From NCBI RefSeq assembly GCF_024808255.1, contig NZ_JANTYS010000009.1:180915-244914 (forward strand): a stretch of DNA of 64,000 nt, in the 5' to 3' direction. This DNA comes from Mucilaginibacter dorajii (lineage in GTDB: Bacteria; Bacteroidota; Bacteroidia; Sphingobacteriales; Sphingobacteriaceae). A program made the translations under genes and the position numbers. Below, one piece after another: positions 18,107 to 25,552 of the stretch. Within the stretch, counting starts at the first letter, position 1, and the number at the start of each line of letters is the position of its first letter. Below the pieces are notes generated by a model. It did not search any database, was not told the DNA's origin, and was given only the letters and a program-made list of their open reading frames with translations.

Positions 18107-18378
18107 CCCCCTAAAGGCTACCGTGTACCCACATCCTTTTTGTTTAAATAAAATGTCATTTCGAACGAGCAAGCGCGGGAAAAAGCGGGGGTGCGAGGAG
18201 AAACTCTCTCTTGAGCGCAGCGAAAAATCTTGCACGCCTTGCACGGCCGAATGTCCGCTTTTACAAGATTTCTCCTCACCTCCGGCGCGCAATCCCTACT
18301 GGTTCGTTCGAAATGACAACGTTTTTTGTTAATGATATGACTCCAAAAGGATATGGGTACACGGTAGCCCTAAAGGGG
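18107..18378. repeat. 272-bp nested inverted repeat, family 2 copy 1
   Basis: Outer arms: GGCTACCGTGTACCCACAT at 18115-18133 and its near complement ending at 18378 (ATGGGTACACGGTAGCC). Middle arms: TGTCATTTCGAACGAGC and GTTCGTTCGAAATGACA. Inner arms: GAGGAGAAA and TTTCTCCTC with TCTTG next to it. A 25-base insertion (18204-18228) distinguishes this copy from the two shorter ones at 29032 and 43395. It starts 9 bp after the apaG stop. The rest of the 18099-18572 gap has no gene. Confidence 0.8.
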
Positions 18379-18572
18379 GAGAAAAAATATAAAAGCCCAG
18401 GTAATTGTTTGCCGGGGTTTTATTGTTTAAGGGAGTGTTCTGTGATTTTAAACCTGCTGATTAGCGAAATAAAAAAATAAATATCATTTCTTAATCTACG
18501 TCAAGTGCTACCGGTTAAAATGGCCCCATCTTTGAATCAACAAAACAATACATCACTTAAACAATTAAAAAC

Positions 18573-19394
18573 ATGAGCACTATCACCACAAAAGACGGAA
18601 CCGAAATTTATTACAAAGACTGGGGAACAGGAAAACCACTGGTATTTCATCATGGCTGGCCATTATCGGGCGACGACTGGGATGCCCAAATGATGTTTTT
18701 CCTTAAACAAGGCTACCGTGTAATTGCACATGATCGCCGTGGTCATGGCCGGTCGACCCAGGTTGCCGGCGGACATGATATGGACACTTACGCAGCAGAT
18801 GTTGCCGCACTTACCGAAGCGCTTGACTTGAAAGACGCCATTCATATAGGGCACTCTACAGGTGGCGGCGAAGCCATTCACTATGCAGCTAACCTTGGTA
18901 AAGGCCGTGTAGCTAAAGTAGTATTGATTAGCGCCGTTACCCCGTTAATGGTACAAACCGAAAATAACCCCGATGGCGTGCCAATGGCCATATTTGACGA
19001 AATTAGGCAGGGTACCGCATTTAACCGGGCCCAATACTTTAAAGATTTTACTGTTCCGTTTTATGGATACAACCGTGAAGGTGCCAAAATATCGCAAGGC
19101 ATTCAGGATAATTGGTGGCGCCAGGGTATGATGGGCGGCGTAAAAGCGCAACATGATGGTATTAAGGCTTTTTCGGAAACAGATTTTACCGAAGATTTGA
19201 AAAGTGTAGATATCCCGGTTCTGGTTTTGCATGGCGAAGATGACCAGATTGTTCCCTTCCCTATTTCGGGCGCTAAAGCATTTAAATTACTGAAACATGG
19301 CACGCTGATCTCTTATCCTGGTTTCCCTCATGGCATGCCGGCTACAGAAGCAGATACCATTAATAAAGATTTATTAGCTTTCATTAAAGCATAA
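18573..19394 (+). CDS. Alpha/beta hydrolase, non-heme haloperoxidase/arylesterase type
   Basis: A 273-residue alpha/beta hydrolase with a complete triad: Ser95 in GHSTGG, Asp224 in HGEDDQIVP, His253 in FPHGM. The oxyanion motif HHGWPLSGDDW (26-36) and HDRRGHGRS (53-61) mark the cofactor-free haloperoxidase and arylesterase group. Such enzymes act as esterases and can form peracids, but the natural substrate is unknown. No signal peptide. Single gene, convergent with the WXXGXW gene and separated from it by a perfect palindrome. Confidence 0.92.
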   Translation: MSTITTKDGTEIYYKDWGTGKPLVFHHGWPLSGDDWDAQMMFFLKQGYRVIAHDRRGHGRSTQVAGGHDMDTYAADVAALTEALDLKDAIHIGHSTGGGEAIHYAANLGKGRVAKVVLISAVTPLMVQTENNPDGVPMAIFDEIRQGTAFNRAQYFKDFTVPFYGYNREGAKISQGIQDNWWRQGMMGGVKAQHDGIKAFSETDFTEDLKSVDIPVLVLHGEDDQIVPFPISGAKAFKLLKHGTLISYPGFPHGMPATEADTINKDLLAFIKA

Positions 19395-19424
19395 GCTTAT
19401 TTTGAGCATCTTTTGTAAACAATA

Positions 19425-19482
19425 ATACCAGGCAAAAAAGGCTGATTTTCATCGATGAAAATCAGCCTTTTTTGCCTGGTAT
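19425..19482. terminator. 58-bp perfect palindrome, bidirectional terminator
   Basis: The sequence is its own reverse complement over 58 bases, centred between 19453 and 19454, with a T run on each strand (GGCTGATTTTC, then AAAATCAGCC followed by TTTTTT). It sits between two convergent genes, 30 bp after the hydrolase and 8 bp before the end of the WXXGXW gene, so it can stop transcription from both sides. Confidence 0.85.
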
Positions 19483-19490
19483 GTACGGGG

Positions 19491-20468
19491 TTATCTGTGC
19501 TTTTCGTGTTCCTGTGGTTTTGGTTTGTTTTGTGATCGATGTTGTTGATTTACCGGGTGTCTTGACGGAACAGAAGGCACATGCTGAGCATTGTTGTTTG
19601 CTTTTGCCGGTTTATTGTTGCCGCGGTGTTGGTTGTTATCGCTTCCTTCCGGTTGAGAATTATCGACGTTTTGTTTTTTTACGACATTGCCCGGATTATC
19701 TTTTTTTGCAGTATTAGCATCTGGTTTATTTCCCGGATTAAGCGAATTCGCTGCATTATGCCCTTCTGACGTAAAGCGACTACCGTTAACCTTATTCATA
19801 GCCGTTGTAGTGGGGCGGCCGTTGTTAACTTTAGCAAACTGGTTTTGATCTTTTACAGCAACCTGCCTGTGGGTAACCTGGTCGGCAGTTGGTTGTACGT
19901 GATCTTCCTTACTGGCAGCAATCTCTTGTGGTTTTGGTTTGGTGGTTATCCCGCCTGGGCCATTAAAGCTTGTATTATTATTTACGGTAACATTATTAAT
20001 CACTGTTTTATTAACGTATGTGTTGTGCACAACGGTTGTGTTTACATTTACCACAGCTGTATTATACTGAAATGAATTACCAGCCCAACGGCCACCAACA
20101 TATCCGCTTCCAGCGTAGCCATATCCATAATTAACCCCACCATAAAAGCCAATATGCCGCCCCCAATAGCCTTCGTGGTACACGTAAACGTTTCCATCAT
20201 ATCCCCAATAACTTGGTGTCCATAAATAACCCGGCTGCGGCGGACTTACCCAAACACCAGGAACCCAGTAATAACCACCATCCTGATCATAGGCCCAGTA
20301 GCCCGGTGTCCATAAATAACCATCTACCGGGCAAGCGGGTTGCGTATATACAGGCAAAACAGGCGGCGCAACATTTATAGATATACCCACGCTAATTTGC
20401 GCATAGGCTTTTATCGAAGCCAATGAGACAAACAAAAGCATACAAAACAAACAGGTTAACTTTTTCAT
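19491..20468 (-). CDS. Secreted WXXGXW-repeat protein
   Basis: A 325-residue protein of unknown function. A signal peptide (residues 1-23, cleaved near AYA-QI) is followed by three WXXGXW-like units: LWTPGYW (52-58), YWVPGVW (67-73) and LWTPSYW (82-88), then a YW-rich stretch to about 115. The second half is low complexity, rich in N, K, Q, P and H, with repeated valine-asparagine strands (VVNVNTTVVHNTYVNKTV). It is probably exported to the periplasm or outer surface. Such proteins are frequent in Bacteroidota and Proteobacteria; none has a settled role. Confidence 0.8.
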   Translation of the reverse strand: MKKLTCLFCMLLFVSLASIKAYAQISVGISINVAPPVLPVYTQPACPVDGYLWTPGYWAYDQDGGYYWVPGVWVSPPQPGYLWTPSYWGYDGNVYVYHEGYWGRHIGFYGGVNYGYGYAGSGYVGGRWAGNSFQYNTAVVNVNTTVVHNTYVNKTVINNVTVNNNTSFNGPGGITTKPKPQEIAASKEDHVQPTADQVTHRQVAVKDQNQFAKVNNGRPTTTAMNKVNGSRFTSEGHNAANSLNPGNKPDANTAKKDNPGNVVKKQNVDNSQPEGSDNNQHRGNNKPAKANNNAQHVPSVPSRHPVNQQHRSQNKPKPQEHEKHR

Positions 20469-20687
20469 AATATGTTTTTTTGATAAAACTATCTGCCTTA
20501 AATGAGTTTTGGATTAAGTTTTGGGCAGATAGATGAACAGAAAATGAAGATTGATAAACTATAGAGCCTGTTTAAATTTCTTTCAAAAATATGTTTATAT
20601 CCTCCATTGAGCACGTCTACACCCGTCATTGCGAGTTATAGAATCCGCGGACTGTGAAGGTGGAAATGACGCAGATAGCATGGCGGC

Positions 20688-20862
20688 GAAGACTCACCCG
20701 CCAGCGCTACGCGCGGCCCCCTCTCTTCGGCTTCGCCGGAAAGAGGGGTTTGGAAATTCTTGAATTTATATTGCTTGTAATCAATTGATTAACTATTAAA
20801 ACCCCTCTTTCCACCGCAGGTGAAGAGAGGGTGGCGGGCGAAGCCTCGCCGGGTGAGTCTTC
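20688..20862. repeat. 175-bp inverted-repeat element, family 1 copy B
   Basis: Same 13-bp ends and 175-bp length as copy A. It is flanked by an outer inverted pair: 20627-20670 (CATTGCGAGTTATAGAATCC, then GTGGAAATGACG) and 20872-20925 (CGTCATGCC, ending CGCAATGACG). By hand count it differs at about five positions from the reverse complement of copy C (21727-21901). The gap 20469-21203 has no gene. A weaker hairpin, GTTACATCCGCC with GGCAGGTGTAAC, is at 21079-21111. Confidence 0.85.
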
Positions 20863-21203
20863 TGCGCCCGGTTTACGTCATGCCTTCCTTCGGAGGCCGC
20901 CGGATTTCAAAACCCGCAATGACGATCTTTTTATTTTTAAACAGGCTATATATAAATATCTATTTATGAGTGCCGGCCGGGGCCCTTCATTTCCTTTTTT
21001 ATCTGCGGGTTGGATAAAATCTGTTCAATATCAATCGTGGTGCTTAACCGTCTGAATTGGCATGGAATAACGATCCCTGTTACATCCGCCTTTTTTTTAG
21101 GCAGGTGTAACCTATTTTTAAATCGTGTTGTCACAGTCTACAAATACACCATTAGGGTGATTGTAAAAAGAGAAATTTATTAACTTATTAAAACTTAAAT
21201 AAA

Positions 21204-21578
21204 ATGAATACCGGGAACTTAGGAATATTAGCAGGCATTGTGATATCGCTTGGCTTTTTCATGATGATATTTGCAATCATCTACTTATACAAACGTGAAA
21301 GAATGGCCATGATTGAACGCGGCATGGATCCACGCGCGTACAAACCACAATCGGCACCTTATCAGAATTTAAAATGGGGTTTACTGTTGATCGGCTCCGG
21401 CATCGGCCTGTTTTTGGCCTTTGTTTTAAGCCATGGCGTTTTCAGAGATATGGACGATGAAGTGTTTTTCCTTTACTTGTCCTTAATAGCCATATTTGGT
21501 GGAGCAGGCCTGTTCCTGTCATACAGGATAGAGAAAAAGGAAGTGTTGGATAGAGAAGAAGCGAGGTTAGAAAAGTAA
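21204..21578 (+). CDS. DUF6249-like membrane protein
   Basis: A 124-residue protein with three hydrophobic segments (about 6-28, 52-73 and 85-105). Between helices 1 and 2 is the motif KRERMAMIERGMDP, which matches the DUF6249 family seen in Bacteroidota; the C-terminus is a charged amphipathic helix. Its function is unknown; similar proteins often sit beside sigma factor genes, though none is seen here. The gene is framed by two inverted copies of the 175-bp element (20688 and 21727). Confidence 0.7.
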   Translation: MNTGNLGILAGIVISLGFFMMIFAIIYLYKRERMAMIERGMDPRAYKPQSAPYQNLKWGLLLIGSGIGLFLAFVLSHGVFRDMDDEVFFLYLSLIAIFGGAGLFLSYRIEKKEVLDREEARLEK

Positions 21579-21605
21579 AAAGATCAACAGCGTTAGTGAC
21601 TAATT

Positions 21606-21689
21606 ATGTCATTGCGAGGAACGAAGCAATCGCGAACTATGCAGATCAATCCTGCTAACGTGCGATTGCTTCGTTCCTCGCAATGACAT
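21606..21689. repeat. 84-bp palindrome, GTCATTGCGAGG family copy 1
   Basis: Arms ATGTCATTGCGAGGAACGAA and its complement TTCGTTCCTCGCAATGACAT, continuing GCAATCG and CGATTGC, with a short variable loop. Close copies are at 25391-25475, 33768-33858 and 61414-61498, and a deleted one at 57738-57765. It lies 28 bp after the DUF6249 stop. Confidence 0.8.
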
Positions 21690-21726
21690 TTTGTACTTTA
21701 CACAAACATTGGCTTTGAACGCGGGC

Positions 21727-21901
21727 GAAGACTCACCCGGCGAGGCTGCGCCCGCCACCCTCTCTTCACCTGCGGTGGAAAGAGGGGATTTAACAGTTAA
21801 TCAATTGATTACAAGTAATATAAATTCAAGAATTTCCAAACCCCTCTTTCCGGCGAAGCCGAAGAGAGGGTGCCGCGCGTAGCGCTGGCGGGTGAGTCTT
21901 C
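21727..21901. repeat. 175-bp inverted-repeat element, family 1 copy C
   Basis: Opposite orientation to copy B and nearly identical to its reverse complement. The left arm carries CACCTGCGGTGG and the right arm CGGCGAAGCCG, the reverse of copies A and B. The outer repeat continues on the right to 21966 (TTTCCACCTTCACAGTCCGC, ending TCGCAATGACA). The 21579-21989 gap has no gene. Confidence 0.85.
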
Positions 21902-21989
21902 GCCGCCATGCGATCTACGTCATTTCCACCTTCACAGTCCGCGGATTTTTCAACTCGCAATGACATTTTTATTTATGCTCTATTATATA

Positions 21990-22505
21990 TCACCCAATAC
22001 TATACCGCCCCCTGAATATATTCAGATGGTGTAACTCATGCCCGGCCATCATATACACAAATGCCCTTACGGTAAAGCGAGCCTGGCTGGCAATCCCATC
22101 GCGCAGCAATTGCTCGTCGCTGAATGATTTAACCAGGTAGATGTTTGACTCCCTTGCTGCCTTAAATTCTGCAGCCAGATCCTGCACCGTACGACTATCC
22201 GAATCGGAATTGGCCACATACACATCCTGGTCGAACCCGGGCAGCTCAATATGGTTGCGAGAGAATACCATGGCGCGGTATGCAAACGTGCGCTCAGTAT
22301 CAATCATGTGGCCAAGGGCTTGTTTAATCGTCCATTTGCCTAGGGCATAGGCGTAAGCACCTTGTTCTTCTGTAAGACTGCTGAATAATTGGTAGCTTGA
22401 GATCATCAGATCCTCTAATTTTTCGATAACATTTTCATCGGGTACCAATGCTACATAACCCGCTGCAAACGGTGAATATTCGTCAGGATTTGGTCTGCTT
22501 ATCAT
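21990..22505 (-). CDS. DinB family protein
   Basis: A 171-residue four-helix-bundle protein of the DinB superfamily. The metal-ligand histidines can be placed: GHMIDTERTFAYRAM near 66 and GHELHHLNIFRGRY near the C-terminus. Members include bacillithiol- or mycothiol-dependent transferases and hydrolases, so it probably uses a thiol cofactor with a divalent metal, though the reaction is unknown. Its first 23 bases overlap the end of the upstream histidine kinase gene, so the two are likely cotranscribed. Confidence 0.85.
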   Translation of the reverse strand: MISRPNPDEYSPFAAGYVALVPDENVIEKLEDLMISSYQLFSSLTEEQGAYAYALGKWTIKQALGHMIDTERTFAYRAMVFSRNHIELPGFDQDVYVANSDSDSRTVQDLAAEFKAARESNIYLVKSFSDEQLLRDGIASQARFTVRAFVYMMAGHELHHLNIFRGRYSIG

Positions 22506-23697
22506 TACGTGTGTTTTTTAATACTATCCTAAATGTTGTGCCCTTACCTAATTCAGAGTCTTTTACAAATATCTGCCCGTTGTGATAGTTTTCTATCATA
22601 CGTTTGGTGAGCGACAGTCCTAACCCCCAACCGCGTTTACGGGTAGTATAACCCGGCTGAAAAACGGTATCGAACTTTGAGCGCGGTATGCCCTTGCCGG
22701 TATCGGTTACATCAATAAATACCTGGTTTTTTACTTTATTGCCGCCAATCTCTATTTTGATGCTTCCCTTGCCATCTATAGCATTTACGGCATTTTTCAA
22801 CAGGTTTTCTATCACCCAATCAAACAGCGGAATATTAAGTCCCGCTTTTAAATGCGGGTTTCCTGATAACTCAAAACCAATATTTTTACTTACCCGCACT
22901 TTAAAATAATCAACAAAATCTTTTACAACGGCATAAACCCCATGCTCCTCTAACACCGGCTTAGATCCGATTTTTGAGAAACGATCGGCCACAATTTCAA
23001 GGCGTTTTACATCGTTTTCCATTTCGGCAACTAATACATCATCTTCGGCGTTGAATTTTTCCTTCATCAGCTCAATCCAGGCCATTAAGGATGATATTGG
23101 CGTTCCCAACTGGTGAGCGGTTTCTTTGGCCAAACCAACCCAAACCTGGTCTTGCTCTGACTTACGCGACGAACTGAATGCCGTATAAGCCATCAGTAAA
23201 AATATAGCGATAACTGTGAGTTGCACATACGGAAACAGGCGTAATTGCTGCAACAAGGCCGAATCTTTATAATAAACAAAAGTTTCTTCTCCTAAAATTT
23301 TCAATTTAATGGGCTCATGCTGACTTTTCATATACTCCAGCTCTTCCTTAAAATAGGCGGGATCGTATTTTTTACCAGGCGAAGGCAGGTCAATATAATT
23401 TTTGGTAGTATCCAATCCGCGTACCCCTTTGATATCGCCTTTGGCATCAGCAACAATAGCAGGCACCGTTAAACTATCACGAACGGCAAGGGTGTACTGT
23501 AAAAAGTCGTTATCATCTGAGTTGAGGATTTGCCGCATACTCATGGCCCAAACCTGTGCCCGTGTACGTTCGGATTTGGCAATGTTATGCACCAAATAAT
23601 TGGTATAAAATAAACTACCGCTGGCAATTACACTTGCAAACGCAAGCAGTAAATACTTCCATCTTCTTTTTCGCTGATACGGGTTTAAACTGGCCAC
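22483..23697 (-). CDS. Membrane sensor histidine kinase
   Basis: A 404-residue kinase. TM1 is at about 14-35 and TM2 at about 154-174, with an extracytoplasmic sensor region of roughly 115 residues between them. The phosphoacceptor His195 lies in KETAHQLGTPISSL, a variant of the usual HELRTP box. The ATP domain has the N box NLLKNAVNAIDG (Asn302), G1 DTGKGIP and G2 GWGLGLS. There is no HAMP domain. The start is GTG (MASLNPYQ). No response regulator is adjacent, so its partner is unknown. It overlaps the DinB gene. Confidence 0.9.
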   Translation of the reverse strand: MASLNPYQRKRRWKYLLLAFASVIASGSLFYTNYLVHNIAKSERTRAQVWAMSMRQILNSDDNDFLQYTLAVRDSLTVPAIVADAKGDIKGVRGLDTTKNYIDLPSPGKKYDPAYFKEELEYMKSQHEPIKLKILGEETFVYYKDSALLQQLRLFPYVQLTVIAIFLLMAYTAFSSSRKSEQDQVWVGLAKETAHQLGTPISSLMAWIELMKEKFNAEDDVLVAEMENDVKRLEIVADRFSKIGSKPVLEEHGVYAVVKDFVDYFKVRVSKNIGFELSGNPHLKAGLNIPLFDWVIENLLKNAVNAIDGKGSIKIEIGGNKVKNQVFIDVTDTGKGIPRSKFDTVFQPGYTTRKRGWGLGLSLTKRMIENYHNGQIFVKDSELGKGTTFRIVLKNTRNDKQTKS

Positions 23698-23743
23698 GGT
23701 TCAAATAACGTAAAATTGCGCTGTAAAATATAATTTTTGTTAG

Positions 23744-23822
23744 CAGGGGTTCATAGTTCATGGATAATAGTTCATAGCCGAATAGTAAAAGAGCAAAACC
23801 ATGAACTATGATCCATGAACCA
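23744..23822. repeat. GTTCATAG/CTATGAAC repeat tract upstream of gltX
   Basis: Several copies of GTTCATAG or GTTCATGG precede the reverse-complement forms CCATGAACTATG and CCATGAACC. The tract can fold back on itself. A similar tract is at 30580-30727 next to serS and rsmI. Confidence 0.5.
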
Positions 23823-23853
23823 TAAGCTTTTTCAACTTATCTTTGCCCTCATC

Positions 23854-25374
23854 ATGACCGATAAAAAAGTAAGAGTTCGTTTTGCGCCAAGCCCGACGGG
23901 TGGTTTACACCTGGGTGGGGTGCGTACTGTGTTGTTTAACTATTTATTCGCCAAAAAACACAACGGCGATTTTGTTTTGAGAATTGAGGATACCGACCAA
24001 ACCCGTTACGTGGAAGGTGCCGAACAATATATTTTAGATTGCCTGGCCTGGTGCGGTTTACAGCCGGATGAAAGCCCTGTAGCCGGTGGCCCCTATGCCC
24101 CGTATCGCCAAAGCGAACGTAAAGCGGCTTACCGCCAGTATGCCGAGCAATTGGTTATGCAAGGCCATGCTTACTACGCGTTTGATACCGCCGAAGAGCT
24201 GGACAAAAACCGTAAGGAGATCCCCAACTTTCAATACGGCCTGGCTCACCGCGAAGCCTTGCGCAATTCTATCGCGTTGCCGCAGCATGAGGTTGATGCG
24301 CTGTTAGATGCGCATACTCCCCACGTGATACGTATAAAAATGCCTGCCGATGAAACGGTGAGCTTTAATGACCTCATCCGTGGGCATGTAAGTTTTGAAA
24401 CCAACCAGGTTGATGATAAGGTATTGTTAAAGGCTGATGGTATGCCTACGTATCATTTGGCTGTTGTGGTTGATGATTTCCTGATGAAGATAACCCACGC
24501 TTTCCGCGGTGAAGAATGGTTGCCATCGGCACCTGTGCATTTGCTGCTTTGGGAATATTTAGGTTGGAAAGCCGATATGCCGCAATGGGCGCATTTACCA
24601 TTGATATTAAAACCCGATGGTCATGGCAAGCTAAGCAAACGCGATGGCGCACGCCTGGGCTTCCCGGTTTATGCCATGAGTTGGTTTGATGCCAAAACCG
24701 ATGAGTTAACACCGGGTTTCCGCGAGCTGGGCTTTTTGCCCGAGGCTTTCATTAACCTGTTAGCAACCTTAGGTTGGAACGACGGTACCGACCAGGAAAT
24801 ATTTACGATTGACGAACTGATTGAAAAATTCTCTTTGGATCGAGTAAGCAAAGCCGGCGCGAAATTCGATTTTGAAAAAGCCAAATGGTTTAGCGCCGAG
24901 TGGATCAAACGATCTTCCGTTGACAGTTTGAAGTTGGCAGTTAGCACTGTTTTGGCGGATAAGGGAATAGTGGTTACGGATGATGCTAAATTGGAAACGG
25001 TTATTAACCTCATTAAAGATCGTTGCGTAGTACTGCCCGATTTTTATCAGCAGGCAGGCTACTTTTTTGAGCAGCCTAAAGAATACGATTTGAACGCCGT
25101 AAAACCTAAATGGACAGATGCTAAAACAGATTTCTTTGGCGCGTTTACGGGGTTATTAAAAGCCGAAAACACCATTGAAGCCCATGACCTGGAAGCCAAA
25201 TTTAAAGCTCTTGCCGAAACAAAAGGCCTGAAGGTTGGCGATGTAATGCTGCCTTTCCGCATTATGCTGGTTGGCGGCAAGTTTGGTCCGCATGTGTTTG
25301 ATATTGCGGCATTGTTGGGTAAAGATGAAACTGTGAGCAGAATAGGGAAAGCGGTTGAGGCGTTTACGGCTTAA
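23854..25374 (+). CDS. gltX: Glutamyl-tRNA synthetase
   Basis: A class I synthetase of 506 residues that charges tRNA-Glu, essential for translation. The HIGH-like motif is PSPTGGLHLGG (about 11-21) and the KMSKS-like loop is KLSKRDG (near 261). The C-terminal anticodon-binding helical domain is present. I start at the ATG at 23854 (MTDKKVRVRFAPSPTGG); an in-frame ATG 13 codons earlier would place a hydrophobic stretch before the catalytic fold, which is unlike the family. Charging of Gln via Glu-tRNA-Gln is not implied by anything here. Confidence 0.96.
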   Translation: MTDKKVRVRFAPSPTGGLHLGGVRTVLFNYLFAKKHNGDFVLRIEDTDQTRYVEGAEQYILDCLAWCGLQPDESPVAGGPYAPYRQSERKAAYRQYAEQLVMQGHAYYAFDTAEELDKNRKEIPNFQYGLAHREALRNSIALPQHEVDALLDAHTPHVIRIKMPADETVSFNDLIRGHVSFETNQVDDKVLLKADGMPTYHLAVVVDDFLMKITHAFRGEEWLPSAPVHLLLWEYLGWKADMPQWAHLPLILKPDGHGKLSKRDGARLGFPVYAMSWFDAKTDELTPGFRELGFLPEAFINLLATLGWNDGTDQEIFTIDELIEKFSLDRVSKAGAKFDFEKAKWFSAEWIKRSSVDSLKLAVSTVLADKGIVVTDDAKLETVINLIKDRCVVLPDFYQQAGYFFEQPKEYDLNAVKPKWTDAKTDFFGAFTGLLKAENTIEAHDLEAKFKALAETKGLKVGDVMLPFRIMLVGGKFGPHVFDIAALLGKDETVSRIGKAVEAFTA

Positions 25375-25390
25375 TTACCATTTATAAACC

Positions 25391-25475
25391 ATGTCATTGC
25401 GAGGCACGAAGCAATCTCATGCTTTACAGGGCAGATTTGCAAAGTTCGCGATTGCTTCGTTCCTCGCAATGACAT
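25391..25475. repeat. 85-bp palindrome, GTCATTGCGAGG family copy 2
   Basis: Arms ATGTCATTGCGAGGCACGAA and TTCGTTCCTCGCAATGACAT, almost identical to copy 1, with a different central loop. It lies just after the gltX stop. Confidence 0.8.
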
Positions 25476-25495
25476 GATATATTGGATTTGCATAT

Positions 25496-25534
25496 AATAA
25501 AAACGGCCTTGCTGCGGAATGCAGCAAGGCCGTT
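25496..25534 (-). terminator. Terminator for the ThuA-dehydrogenase gene
   Basis: A 14-bp perfect stem (AACGGCCTTGCTGC with GCAGCAAGGCCGTT) with a 5-base loop. On the minus strand it is followed by TTTTTATTA, and it lies 19 bp after the stop of the ThuA fusion gene, so it serves that gene. Confidence 0.8.
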
Positions 25535-25552
25535 CTATATGATCATAACTGC

